DNA from: Candidatus Staskawiczbacteria bacterium
Lineage (GTDB): Bacteria; Patescibacteriota; Minisyncoccia; Minisyncoccales; Staskawiczbacteraceae
NCBI GenBank assembly: GCA_016196125.1
Contig: JACPYG010000017.1
Location: 1-36,029 of the forward strand
DNA: 36,029 nt
Direction: 5' to 3'
This document shows positions 9,509 through 19,822 of this stretch, in pieces (the stretch's first letter is position 1; each line of letters opens with the position of its first letter). Made by a program: the position numbers and the translations under genes. Under the pieces are notes generated by a model. That model saw only the letters and a list, made by a program, of their open reading frames with translations. It searched no databases and was not told the DNA's origin.

Positions 9509-10790
9509 CTTCTAAAAATTTAACCAAGTCTTTTATTTTTATTCTTTCTTGCGCCATTGTGTCTCTGTGTCTTACGGTTACATCATTATTTTCTAAAGAT
9601 TCAAAATCCACAGTCAGGCAAAATGGAGTCCCAATCTCATCTTGGCTGTAATATCTTTTTCCAATATTTCCCCTATCGTCAAAAACGGCATTAAATTCTT
9701 TTTTAAGGCCAGCATAAATTTCTCTGGCGATTTTAACTAATTCCGGTTTATTTTTCAAAAGAGGGAATACCGCAACTTTATAAGGAGCTAACATTGGCTT
9801 TAATTTTAAAACCACCCTTTCTGATTCCTCTTTGTATGCATCGTAAATTAAGGCCAAAACAGACCTGTCTACGCCAAAAGTCGGCTCTATGACATGGGGA
9901 TAAAATTTTTCGCCTGTTTCCTCGTCTTTATAGGGAGCTTCTTTAAAATGGTTTTTTAAGTCAAAATCAGCGCGATATGCCAATCCATATAATTCACTTT
10001 TGCCAAAAGGAAAATCATATTCAAAATCTATGGTTTTTTTGGAATAATGAGCCCTCTCGCCGTCTGGAACATCTGACTCATGAATGCTGTCTTTTTTTAA
10101 TCCAAGCGCATCTGTCATCCAATCCCACATCTCTTTCTGCCAATACTTAAATGAATCTTTCCAATCATTTTCTTTTATAAAATATTCTATTTCCATTTGC
10201 TCAAATTCACGGGTTCTGAAGATAAAGTTTCCTGGCGTAATTTCATTGCGAAATGCTTTTCCTGTTTGAGCAATGCCAAAAGGAATTTTTTTTCTTGAAG
10301 TTTCCAGCACATTTTTAAAATCCACAAACATCGCCTGAGCAGTTTCGGGCCTGAAAAAAACTTCATTGGCTTTTTCTTCCGCCGGCCCCAAAAAGGTTTT
10401 TAACATTAAATTAAATTGCCTTGATTCGCCGAGTACTCCGCCGCAGTCAGGGCATTTTTTTGAATTAACATGGTCGGCTCTAAATCTTCTTTTGCATTTT
10501 TTACACTCAACCAAAGGGTCAGAAAACTCTTTTAAGTGCCCCGACGCCTCCCACACTTTTGGATTCATTATTAAAGCCGCGTCAATGCCAACCATATCAT
10601 TTCTTTGGTGCACAAAACGCTTCCACCAGAGATTTTTTATATTATTTTTCAATTCAACGCCTAATGGGCCATAGTCATAACTATTAGCTAATCCTCCATA
10701 AATTTCAGAGCCTGGAAAAATAAACCCCCGCCTTTTGCATAAAGAAATTATCTTTTCCATTAAATTGTTTTCTTCTTTTTTTTCTTTCAT
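9495..10790 (-). CDS. glyQS: Glycyl-tRNA synthetase, dimeric type
   Basis: RRGFIFPGSEIYGGLANSYDYGPLGVELKNNIK, RPETAQAMFVDFKN, PHVIEPTFGVDRSVLALIYDAY. Confidence 0.96.
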   Translation of the reverse strand: MKEKKEENNLMEKIISLCKRRGFIFPGSEIYGGLANSYDYGPLGVELKNNIKNLWWKRFVHQRNDMVGIDAALIMNPKVWEASGHLKEFSDPLVECKKCKRRFRADHVNSKKCPDCGGVLGESRQFNLMLKTFLGPAEEKANEVFFRPETAQAMFVDFKNVLETSRKKIPFGIAQTGKAFRNEITPGNFIFRTREFEQMEIEYFIKENDWKDSFKYWQKEMWDWMTDALGLKKDSIHESDVPDGERAHYSKKTIDFEYDFPFGKSELYGLAYRADFDLKNHFKEAPYKDEETGEKFYPHVIEPTFGVDRSVLALIYDAYKEESERVVLKLKPMLAPYKVAVFPLLKNKPELVKIAREIYAGLKKEFNAVFDDRGNIGKRYYSQDEIGTPFCLTVDFESLENNDVTVRHRDTMAQERIKIKDLVKFLEDGIS

Positions 10791-10824
10791 AATCTTAAAT
10801 TTTTATTAAACTTCTATTATTAAT

Positions 10825-12501
10825 TTATTGCACTATCCCTCCGCCAGAACCGCTTTGGTCATCGGGTAAACTGGTATTAATCGACGATGCCGCGCCTTTT
10901 GCAACAGCCCCGGTAAATTGATCGTCTGCGGTAATGCTTGCTTCGCCAATAAGAGAGGCTGTGCTTCCTTTTTGAGAATTATCAGGAGTTAAAGAAACTT
11001 GAAAAGAAAGCAAAGGAGCGCTGCTTACAATTCCTATACCGGCTTCAAATGAAGACCCGCCTGAAACGTTCCAAACTATTTCCCGGCTATTATTGTCAAA
11101 TGAAAAATTTAAAAATTCCGATTCTGGCAAAACTTTTCCGGTCAAACTCACATTTTGCGGCAGAACTGCCCTGATTTTTGCATTTTTAATATCGTTGAAA
11201 TAATTCTTTAGCTCCCAAGTTATGGTATAGGTCGTTGAAACGCCAACTGTCGGAGGAATGGGACCCGAATTTGTAATTCCTGCCTGGTCTGAATAATATC
11301 CTTTTTGCAAAACTTCTAATTTTGAATTAACTTTTGTTTGGAACTCATTGCTAATTTCAGAAATATTAACTTTATTTTTTATTATTGTATTATTTTTTTC
11401 TAAATCAGATTGAGTCCAATTATTTTTTAATTGAACATCAAACTCAACTTTACCTTCTTTTTGAGGAGCTAAATACCTTAATTCTGGCACCTGTTTATAG
11501 TCCCAGGCAATTAATCTGTCGTTTGCCCTAACCTCTCCGGCTTCGGATGTTATGCTTTGCATATCTATGGCTTGGCCGTCCAGTTTTATCAGTAAAAATA
11601 AATTATCAAAAGGCGTAGACCCAATATTTCTAAAGAAAATCTCGTAGTGTAATTTTTCTCCGGGAGAAGCAACATAATTCGGATAACCGTTGATTTGCTG
11701 GGACATGAAAATCAAGGGCTCAACAATGGACACTTCTTTGCTTGTATCTTTTATTAAAACAAACTCCCCGTCCTGCCACATGCCAAGGCGAGCGGCAAAG
11801 CTTAATTGGCTTCCCGGGTCGCCTGTAATTCTTCCGCCAACTGTTATTCTGCCGCCCTGCGCTTTGTCCAGAGTTGGAATTTTCCATTCAGATTTATCCA
11901 GAGATAAAGGGACTGAATTTTCCAGCTGAAAACCAGTTATGGAATCAATTTTTATGCTAAGGTTCTCTAAGGGATAATCTACATTGGAAAAATAATTAAG
12001 GGAATACTGTATTTCTTTGCCTCTTTCTGCTTTTGACGGCAAATCAAAATCCAATGTTATGGGCACCGCATCAATTTTTGTGCTAAAAGTGGTGCTAGAT
12101 TCGAAGCGAACCGTTAGATTTTTTGGCATATAAGAAAGCCACGCCTTTGCTACCGCCAAATCATTTTCACTGCCCAAAAGCCGTGTTTTAAATTTTACAA
12201 AATCCTCGTCTCCCGGATAGATATCTTTTAAATCTTGAGTGAATCTTGTCTTGTCGTCTTCAGTCAGGGAATGCTCGGGAAGTTCAAAAATAAGCCTTGG
12301 CTCCTGCAAAACAGAGTTGCCGTTATTTTTGTATTTAACGGTATATTCTATTTCATCGCCCATTTTAATAGTATCGGCTCCCAGAATCTCCAATTTTAAA
12401 ACTTCTTTTGAAAAAATATTGTTACGATAAAGCCAGAAGCCGAAAAAACCTCCGATAATAATAAGTGATATTATAATTATAATAATTATTTTTTGATTCA
12501 T
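10825..12501 (-). CDS. Membrane-anchored extracellular protein with DUF11/CARDB-like Ig repeats
   Basis: N-terminal TM segment, then beta-rich repeats (GADTIKMGDEIEYTVKYKNNGNSVLQEPRLIFELP). Confidence 0.6.
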   Translation of the reverse strand: MNQKIIIIIIISLIIIGGFFGFWLYRNNIFSKEVLKLEILGADTIKMGDEIEYTVKYKNNGNSVLQEPRLIFELPEHSLTEDDKTRFTQDLKDIYPGDEDFVKFKTRLLGSENDLAVAKAWLSYMPKNLTVRFESSTTFSTKIDAVPITLDFDLPSKAERGKEIQYSLNYFSNVDYPLENLSIKIDSITGFQLENSVPLSLDKSEWKIPTLDKAQGGRITVGGRITGDPGSQLSFAARLGMWQDGEFVLIKDTSKEVSIVEPLIFMSQQINGYPNYVASPGEKLHYEIFFRNIGSTPFDNLFLLIKLDGQAIDMQSITSEAGEVRANDRLIAWDYKQVPELRYLAPQKEGKVEFDVQLKNNWTQSDLEKNNTIIKNKVNISEISNEFQTKVNSKLEVLQKGYYSDQAGITNSGPIPPTVGVSTTYTITWELKNYFNDIKNAKIRAVLPQNVSLTGKVLPESEFLNFSFDNNSREIVWNVSGGSSFEAGIGIVSSAPLLSFQVSLTPDNSQKGSTASLIGEASITADDQFTGAVAKGAASSINTSLPDDQSGSGGGIVQ

Positions 12502-13229
12502 ATTATTGGGCTTGTTAAATTATATTTTAAATAGTTATCCGATATTTCTCCGAATAAATTTTGAGAGAATATATCCACTTTTAATTTCGATAAAATTTTC
12601 CAATCTTTTTTTAAAATTAATCTCAATATTTTAACAGTATCTGAATTAATCTCTTTGAACTCTATATCAGAACCCGAACAATTTTTACAAATGACCCCGC
12701 CATTTTTATTAGAAAAATAAAGACTGTGCGGATTTAACTTCAACCTGCAAATAACGCAATTCTGAATTTCGGGATGATACCCTATCACAGATAAAAAATT
12801 CCAAAGGAAATAATAGTAAATCAATTGAATAATAGGAGTCTGTAGTTTATGGTTGTTTAATTTACCAAGCGTCTCATTCAACAGAATAAAAATATCCTCA
12901 TCCTTTTCCTGCCCCTTGATAAAGTTATCTAAAACTTCGCTTATTTTGTAACTAATTTCTAATTTATTGGGGTCTTTTATTATATTATTAAATCTTTCTA
13001 TTGCAATTGTGTCGGTAAGAGTTTTGCGATTTTTCCCTTGGATAAATTCAATTTCCGACAAAGAAAAAATCTCAATTCCGCCTCTTAATTTTGATGTTAT
13101 TTTTCTTATGGCGCGGCCTACTATTTCTAATCTTCCGAAGTCGTAGGTAAAAACTGAAAAAACTCTGTCTGCTTCAAATATATCTTTTTTTTTAAAAATA
13201 AATCCTTGCGTTTTATAATAAATAGCCAT
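12498..13229 (-). CDS. recO: DNA repair protein RecO
   Basis: MAIYYKTQGFIFKKKDIFEADRVFSVFTYDFGRLEIVGRAIRK; zinc-finger CVICRLKLNP...GGVICKNCSG. Confidence 0.9.
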   Translation of the reverse strand: MAIYYKTQGFIFKKKDIFEADRVFSVFTYDFGRLEIVGRAIRKITSKLRGGIEIFSLSEIEFIQGKNRKTLTDTIAIERFNNIIKDPNKLEISYKISEVLDNFIKGQEKDEDIFILLNETLGKLNNHKLQTPIIQLIYYYFLWNFLSVIGYHPEIQNCVICRLKLNPHSLYFSNKNGGVICKNCSGSDIEFKEINSDTVKILRLILKKDWKILSKLKVDIFSQNLFGEISDNYLKYNLTSPII

Positions 13230-13230
13230 G

Positions 13231-16218
13231 CTACATTTTTCTGATTTTCAATAATATTTTCTGGCCACCAATTTCTGTTTCTTGCTCTAAGTCAAACTTT
13301 GTTCCTGAATTTTTTTCTAAATAAAAGTCTTTTGCTTTAATCTCTCTTAGTATGAAATCTTTATTTTTATCTAAAATTTTATTCATTTCTTGGTCTCCGG
13401 AAAAGGAAATTGAAATTTTATCTTCCGGCTTTAGGCCTATTTTTTTCCTCATATCTTGAATGTACCTGATTACATCTCTTATTATTCCTTCTTCTTTCAG
13501 TTCTTGCGTGATTTTCGCATCAAGCTCTATTGCGTTTTTAATCTTGGAATCAAAAATAATCTTCTTTACATTAACTTCATCTTTTATCAGTTCCAATATT
13601 TCTTTCTCCCCTTCAATACTAAATGTTTTGGATTTTATTTTAATTGAAGCAATGGGCTGTCTTACCTTAATTTCTTTTTCTGACCTTTCTGCCAAAGACA
13701 AATTAACAATAGCGCGCGCTTGGTCCATTTTGCCTTCAAGTTCCAAATCGGCGTAATTTTCCTCTTTTAATTGAGGCCAGCCGCACAAATGAACCGATTC
13801 TGGCATATTATTTGTTTTCAAATTTTGATAAATTTCTTCCGCAAAAAAAGGCATTATCGGGCTCATTAGTTTTGCAAGATTCAAAAGCGCGCAATAAAGA
13901 GACGAAACTGCCTCTGACCTATCTTGGCTATCGTTGACTTGCCCTGAGTCTAATGAAGGGTGGAATCTTTTTCTTGACCTTCTTACATACCATAAAGACA
14001 GATCATTTATAAAAAAATCTTCTATGTTTAAAACCGCTTTAGCAACATCATATTTTTCAAAATTAAATTCACAAGTGTTAATTAAGTGGTCTGTTTTTGA
14101 TAAAATCCATTTATCTAAAACGTTTTTCGGCGATGGGTTTAAATCTATATTCGGCAGTTCCTCTTTTTTAACATATGTATTAAAAAAAGTGTAAATATTA
14201 TATAGAGTCAATAATCTTCTTTTTGACTCATTTGCCGCACTATAACCAAAATTAAGATTTTCTGCCGGATTTTGTTTTGAATACATCCAGCGCATCGGAT
14301 CGGCTCCAACAATTTTTACCGCATCGTTAAGCCAAATGGCGTTTCCTTGCGACTTGTGCATTTCTTGGCCTTTTTCGTCTTTTACCGATGAATAACCAAA
14401 AATAGTTTTTACTGGAGCCGTTTCTTCCAATACTGCCGACATAACCAATAAAGAATAAAACCAGTTTTTAAATTGCCCGGGGAATGACTCGCAAATCAAT
14501 TCTGCAGGAAACCATTTTTTCCAGTAGGATTTGTCTTCAAGATATTTTGTTGTTGAAAAGGGAACTATTCCCGCATCCAGCCAAGGGTTTCCAACATCTT
14601 TAATCCTTGAAACTGTTTTTTGGCATTTACCGCATTTTATTTTTACATTATCTATCCATGGCCTATGCGGAGAATTTCCGCCAGAAGGCTTGTCAAAACT
14701 TTCCCACCCCTCCACCGCCCTTTCTTTTAACTCTTCTTTTGAACCAATAACTTCAAAACTGCCGCACTCGCATTCAAAAATAGGCAAAGCCAAGCCCCAG
14801 TACCTCTTTTTTGAAATCAGCCAATCGTGCATATTTTTTAACCAATCCAACTCTCTTTCTTTGCCAAAAGGAGGAATCCAATTTATTTTTTTAGTTATTT
14901 CTTCCAATGGTTTTCTTAATTTTTTCATCGAAATATACCACTCATCCACAACACGCCAAACTAATTCTGCTTTACATCTCCAGCAAGTAGGATATTTATG
15001 CCTATAAGGCAAAATTTCAAAAACCCAACCTTGGCTCGCCGAAGCTTTAGCGGAGGCGGCTTTCGCCTTCTCGCTTTCTGCAACCAAATAATCCAAAATT
15101 ATCTTTGGATTGTTCTTGGCATTTTGGCCAGAAAATTCACCCAAACCATCCAAATAAGATGCATCTTCTCCTATTACTTCTATTAGCGGCAAACCGCGTT
15201 TTTTACCGAGTTGAAAATCCTCCTGGCCGGCAGAAACAGCTGTATGCACAAGACCGGTTCCGTCTTCTATGTTAATTGGCATTATTCTGCTGTCAGTTGC
15301 AATTACAATATGGAACTTTTCTGGATTTTTTTGGGCCGCTTCTTTTACTTTTGGCAGGTTATCAAAAGCAAAACTGTATTTTAACCCGACTAATTTTTTG
15401 CCCTTTACGGTTTTTAAAATTTTGCTTTTGTCTTTGAATATTTTTTCCACTAAATCTTTTGCAACCCAAAATGAAAAACCCGTATCGCCTCTCACCAGCG
15501 CATAATCAATTTTTTCATCAACGGCCACGGCTATATTTGCCGGCAGCGTCCATGGAGTTGTTGTCCACACCAAAAGATACTCGTCTTTGCGGCCCACAAT
15601 CGGCAGTTTAAAATATATTGAGTCGTGGACAATTTCTTTATATTCTTCTGTTAAAATTTCGTGCTGGCTGATTGCCGTTCCGCACCTTGGGCACCAGGGA
15701 ACTGAATCTCTGCCTTTATACAAATAACCTTTCTGCCAGCATTTTTTCAAAAAATGCCAGATAGCATAATTATTGGCATCAGACATTGTATAATAAGAGT
15801 TTTCCCAATCCATCCACTGGCCCAATCTTATTGACTGCTCTGTTTGAATGGCCGAATATTTTCTGACCCTTTCTTTGCATTTTTCAACAAATTTATCAAT
15901 TCCGTAAGCTTCAATGTCTTTTTTATTTTTAAAACCGAGTTCCTTTTCCACTTCCACTTCCACCCACAAACCCTGGCAATCAAAGCCGTTTTGATACCTT
16001 TCGTCAAACCCCTGCATTGCTTTGTATCTGCAAAATAAGTCTTTATAGGTTCTGCCCCAGGCATGATGCACTCCCATTGGATTGTTTGCTGTAATAGGGC
16101 CATCTAAAAACGACCAGGGTTTTTTACCTTTGTTTTTTTCTCGGAGTTTTTCAAAAATCTTATTATCTTCCCAAAACTTTAAAATTTTTTCCTCGTTTTC
16201 CGGAAAATTATAGGTCAT
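13231..16218 (-). CDS. ileS: Isoleucyl-tRNA synthetase-like class I tRNA ligase
   Basis: 995 aa; WTTTPWTLPANIAVAV, SKKRYWGLALPIFEC, NWFYSLL; HIGH position reads GVHH, KMSKS position reads MHKSQ. Confidence 0.88.
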   Translation of the reverse strand: MTYNFPENEEKILKFWEDNKIFEKLREKNKGKKPWSFLDGPITANNPMGVHHAWGRTYKDLFCRYKAMQGFDERYQNGFDCQGLWVEVEVEKELGFKNKKDIEAYGIDKFVEKCKERVRKYSAIQTEQSIRLGQWMDWENSYYTMSDANNYAIWHFLKKCWQKGYLYKGRDSVPWCPRCGTAISQHEILTEEYKEIVHDSIYFKLPIVGRKDEYLLVWTTTPWTLPANIAVAVDEKIDYALVRGDTGFSFWVAKDLVEKIFKDKSKILKTVKGKKLVGLKYSFAFDNLPKVKEAAQKNPEKFHIVIATDSRIMPINIEDGTGLVHTAVSAGQEDFQLGKKRGLPLIEVIGEDASYLDGLGEFSGQNAKNNPKIILDYLVAESEKAKAASAKASASQGWVFEILPYRHKYPTCWRCKAELVWRVVDEWYISMKKLRKPLEEITKKINWIPPFGKERELDWLKNMHDWLISKKRYWGLALPIFECECGSFEVIGSKEELKERAVEGWESFDKPSGGNSPHRPWIDNVKIKCGKCQKTVSRIKDVGNPWLDAGIVPFSTTKYLEDKSYWKKWFPAELICESFPGQFKNWFYSLLVMSAVLEETAPVKTIFGYSSVKDEKGQEMHKSQGNAIWLNDAVKIVGADPMRWMYSKQNPAENLNFGYSAANESKRRLLTLYNIYTFFNTYVKKEELPNIDLNPSPKNVLDKWILSKTDHLINTCEFNFEKYDVAKAVLNIEDFFINDLSLWYVRRSRKRFHPSLDSGQVNDSQDRSEAVSSLYCALLNLAKLMSPIMPFFAEEIYQNLKTNNMPESVHLCGWPQLKEENYADLELEGKMDQARAIVNLSLAERSEKEIKVRQPIASIKIKSKTFSIEGEKEILELIKDEVNVKKIIFDSKIKNAIELDAKITQELKEEGIIRDVIRYIQDMRKKIGLKPEDKISISFSGDQEMNKILDKNKDFILREIKAKDFYLEKNSGTKFDLEQETEIGGQKILLKIRKM

Positions 16219-16249
16219 ATTACACTTTTAATTACCTTCTATTTATAAA

Positions 16250-17380
16250 TTATTTTTCGAACAAACCTACATATTCATATAATTCAAAAGAACGATTTCT
16301 ATAAAACCCTGTTTTCTCTTTAAGAATTCCCTTGCTTTCAAATTCAAAGATAAGTCGTGTTGCAGTAACAAAAGCAATATTAAGCTCTTTTGCGATTTGA
16401 TTAATATTCATAATAGGCTGAGAAAATAAAATCAAAAGAAGTCTTTGCCCAAGCTCGGCACGACGACCCATTTCCATAATCTTTCGTTCATATTTTTGCC
16501 TTAATGTTATTATTTTTTCAAAAGTTAATTTACCTTTATTAGCAGTTTCAATCACTCCTGAAAGAAAAAAGTTAATCCATTGTTCAATATTATTTGAAGA
16601 CCTTACCATAGTTAAAGAGTTATAATATGAACCTTTATTCCTTTCAAAAAAATCAGACAAATATAATGTAGGCTTCTTTAAAACTTTTGCATCTACTAAT
16701 TGAAGAGTAATAAGAAGACGACCGATTCTACCATTTCCATCTAAAAATGGGTGAATTGTCTCAAATTGATAATGACTTATAGCGACTTTTATCAGTAGCG
16801 GTAATTGAAGGTTTTTGTTATGCCAAAACTTTTCAAGATCAGAAATTAACTCTCCTACTTCGTCTGGATGCGGAGGAATAAAAAATGCATCCCTTAAATT
16901 TGATCCGCCAATCCAATTCTGACTTATACGTATTTCACCGGGTGTTTTGTGTTCACCTTTTGCATGAGCTAAGAGTATCTTATGCGCATTTTTAAGAAGT
17001 CGTATAGAAAGTGGTAATGTGTGCAATTCTTTAATAGAATAATTAATAGCTTCTATATAATTTTGCACTTCTTTCCAATCATCACGTTTTTCTGGATTAA
17101 TATCATCCTTCGAGAGCAGTGCTTCATCAATACCAGTTTTTGTGCCTTCAATCCTGCTTGATGTAGTTGCTTCCTTTGCAATATGCATACGAATAAAATA
17201 ATCTACATCTGGAACAAGACTAGAATAAGCATTTAGTTCACCCAAAAGCCGTACTGCTTCTTCTGAAAGCATATTTATTTTCTTATCTTCCCACTCAAAG
17301 GGTTTATTAATAAGAAAAGGACTAAAACTTCTGTATTCCAACTGCTGTTTATAAATACCCGCCTTAAATGATTGTTTCAT
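16250..17380 (-). CDS. Fic family protein (putative AMP-transferase), class II
   Basis: Fic motif [15 protein letters not shown]-terminal inhibitory motif SSRIEG; C-terminal winged-helix-like segment. Confidence 0.93.
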   Translation of the reverse strand: MKQSFKAGIYKQQLEYRSFSPFLINKPFEWEDKKINMLSEEAVRLLGELNAYSSLVPDVDYFIRMHIAKEATTSSRIEGTKTGIDEALLSKDDINPEKRDDWKEVQNYIEAINYSIKELHTLPLSIRLLKNAHKILLAHAKGEHKTPGEIRISQNWIGGSNLRDAFFIPPHPDEVGELISDLEKFWHNKNLQLPLLIKVAISHYQFETIHPFLDGNGRIGRLLITLQLVDAKVLKKPTLYLSDFFERNKGSYYNSLTMVRSSNNIEQWINFFLSGVIETANKGKLTFEKIITLRQKYERKIMEMGRRAELGQRLLLILFSQPIMNINQIAKELNIAFVTATRLIFEFESKGILKEKTGFYRNRSFELYEYVGLFEK

Positions 17381-17455
17381 ATATGAAAATATAATTAACT
17401 GTATTTTCAGTTTAACACATAAGTGAAAATAAGAAAAGCCATATTTACAATTGGT

Positions 17456-17626
17456 TTATATGTCTCTCTTTTTCGTTTCTTTGCCTTTTTCATTAATATC
17501 CTGCACTTTTTCCATAATTTTATCAACAACTTCTGGAGACAACTCTTTTTCAACTTGAGTCTCTTTTTCAACATAAAGCTGTGGTTCCGGTGTTTCTTCT
17601 GGTTGTTGCCTAAATTGTTCTGACAT
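17456..17626 (-). CDS. Small hypothetical protein (56 aa), absent from the supplied ORF track
   Basis: Manual translation MSEQFRQQPEETPEPQLYVEKETQVEKELSPEVVDKIMEKVQDINEKGKETKKRDI*. Confidence 0.55.
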   Translation of the reverse strand: MSEQFRQQPEETPEPQLYVEKETQVEKELSPEVVDKIMEKVQDINEKGKETKKRDI

Positions 17627-17643
17627 AACTTATTATTAAAAGT

Positions 17644-18213
17644 TTAATTCAGTTTCCTTACCTCGCTCTTGTGAATTCTTTTCTTAAAAGGATTATTATG
17701 TATAGTTTCTAACAAAGAAAACCCCTTTACTTTTCCTTCCAATAAAAATAACGGGCATTCATGGCTGATTATTAATATATTTTTATTTTTGTATTTCTTA
17801 TCTACGTCTTTTAAAAAGCTGGATACTCTTTTCAATAAATCAGCATAGGTTTCCCCTTTTGGAACACTATGATTAATTCTTTCTTCTTCTTTTTTAAACT
17901 GCCCGTGAAAATCAAATATTGGTTTTGAATTAAAAACCCCGAAACCAATTTCTCTTAATCTTTTATCTATTTTTGGTTTTATTTTTAATATATTGCCAAC
18001 AATTTCTGCTGTTTGCCGAGTTCTTAACAGAGGTGAAACAAAAATCAAATCAATGTTTTTATTCTTTAATGTAAAAGCTGCCTCTTTTACCATTAATTTT
18101 CCTTTTTTTGTAAGATGATTATTAAATTTTTCCGGCCATGAAGAAACAATTTCTCTTGCATTAGACAATGCTTCACCGTGGCGCAGTATATAGTACTTGT
18201 TATTTAATTTCAT
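17644..18213 (-). CDS. Histidine phosphatase family protein
   Basis: YILRHGEALSN, SPLLRTRQTAEIV, PKGETYADLLKRV, ILIISHECPL. Confidence 0.92.
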   Translation of the reverse strand: MKLNNKYYILRHGEALSNAREIVSSWPEKFNNHLTKKGKLMVKEAAFTLKNKNIDLIFVSPLLRTRQTAEIVGNILKIKPKIDKRLREIGFGVFNSKPIFDFHGQFKKEEERINHSVPKGETYADLLKRVSSFLKDVDKKYKNKNILIISHECPLFLLEGKVKGFSLLETIHNNPFKKRIHKSEVRKLN

Positions 18214-18217
18214 ATCG

Positions 18218-19822
18218 TTACATTTTTTCGGGAGCTGATATGCCCATTAGATTTAATGTGTTTTTGAGAACTATTTTTGTCGCTAAAACCAAATTTAATC
18301 TTGCCTGGCTTAATTCTTTATCTTCGGTTATAACTTGGCAACTCTCATAAAAACTGTGAAAAGCATCGGCAAGTTCTGTTGAGTATTGCGGCATTCTTTG
18401 AACCTGATAATCTCTGGCGGTATCTTCAATAACTTCTAAAAATATTACAAACTGCCTGATTAAATTTAATTCACTCGGTTCGCTTAACGCTTCATAATTT
18501 ATTTTTGATTTAATTTTTGCCTTGCCCGCAGACTTATGGCCGAATGATTTTTTAATAATACTGCAAATTCTTGCATAAGCATATTGAACTTTAAAAACCG
18601 GATTTTTATCTGATTTTTCTTTGGCTAAATCCAAATTAAAATTAAAATGGGTGTTTGAGCCCCGCGTTAAAAAGAAAAATCTGGCAACATCCAACCCGAC
18701 TTCATTAATTAATTCATCAATTGTTATATAAATACCTGTTCTTTTCGACATCCTGACTTCTTTGCCTTTTTCAAACAACTTCACTAACTGCACCACAATA
18801 TCATTAACGCTTTCTTTTTTATAACCTAACGCATAAGCCCCGGCCTTTAATCTGGCCACATAACCATAATGATCCGCTCCTAAAAGTATGATCAAATGAT
18901 TAAATCCTCTTTTGAATTTATTTCTTAAATAAGCCATATCCGAAGCAAAATATGTCTTAATCCCATCTTCCCTAATTAGCACTCTGTCTTTGTCGTCTCC
19001 AAGGTCGCGAGACTTAAACCATAAAGCCCCTTCACTTTTATAGGTAAATCCTTTTTTGGAAAGTTCCTCTATTACTTTATCCACTTCTTTGTTTTTATAT
19101 AAACTTTTTTCTGAAAACCAAAAATCAAATTTTATTCCCATTTTTTTTACCGATGGTTTTATCATTTTATCTAAAATTATTTTTGAGGCTCTTTCTCCAA
19201 CTTTTTCAAAATTATTTCCTTTAATTTTTTTTCTTAATTCAATAATATATTCTCCTTTGTAAAGAGCATGTTCGTTTCCGATAACAGAATGGCCAAGTTT
19301 ATTTATTTGATTTCCAATATCATTGATATAATATTCCCTTTTTACCTTATATCCGGCCTTTGCGAGAACATTAGCCAAAACATCCCCGCAAAAACCGCCT
19401 CTCCCATTGCCTAAAGTCAAGGGTCCCGTTGGATTAGCTGAAATAAACTCAACATTAACTTTTTCATTTTTTCCGATTTTCAAGTTTCCGAAATTATTTT
19501 TTTTCTTTAAAATAACCGGTAATTGTTTTCTAAAATAATCGTCTGAAATAAAAAAATTAACAAATCCTCCAATTATTTCAACTTTTTGAATAATGGATTT
19601 TTCATTTTCAATTTCAGATTTCAAAAGCATTGCCGCCTCAACGGGATTTTTAGCTATATTCTTGCTTATTAAAAAAGAAATGTTGGTTGAATAGTCACCC
19701 CTAAGTTTTTCTCTCGGGTGTTCAATTAAAATTTTAGGGATTGAAAACGCGCTCAATTCCCCTTTTTTTTGGAGGTTTTTAATCGCATTTTCAATTATTG
19801 TTTCCAGTTCTTCTTTTATCAT
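18218..19822 (-). CDS. argS: Arginyl-tRNA synthetase
   Basis: VEFISANPTGPLTLGNGRGGFCGDVLANVL, VLLGADHYGYVARLK, MSKRTG, DALUE-like C-terminus. Confidence 0.95.
   Translation of the reverse strand: MIKEELETIIENAIKNLQKKGELSAFSIPKILIEHPREKLRGDYSTNISFLISKNIAKNPVEAAMLLKSEIENEKSIIQKVEIIGGFVNFFISDDYFRKQLPVILKKKNNFGNLKIGKNEKVNVEFISANPTGPLTLGNGRGGFCGDVLANVLAKAGYKVKREYYINDIGNQINKLGHSVIGNEHALYKGEYIIELRKKIKGNNFEKVGERASKIILDKMIKPSVKKMGIKFDFWFSEKSLYKNKEVDKVIEELSKKGFTYKSEGALWFKSRDLGDDKDRVLIREDGIKTYFASDMAYLRNKFKRGFNHLIILLGADHYGYVARLKAGAYALGYKKESVNDIVVQLVKLFEKGKEVRMSKRTGIYITIDELINEVGLDVARFFFLTRGSNTHFNFNLDLAKEKSDKNPVFKVQYAYARICSIIKKSFGHKSAGKAKIKSKINYEALSEPSELNLIRQFVIFLEVIEDTARDYQVQRMPQYSTELADAFHSFYESCQVITEDKELSQARLNLVLATKIVLKNTLNLMGISAPEKM

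Noticed and set aside
13456-16103. Antisense and alternate-frame ORFs within the IleRS-like gene
   Set aside because: No homology-like motifs; contained in a conserved coding region.
17423-17623. Plus-strand 66-aa ORF
   Set aside because: Phe-rich antisense shadow of the 56-aa minus-strand ORF.
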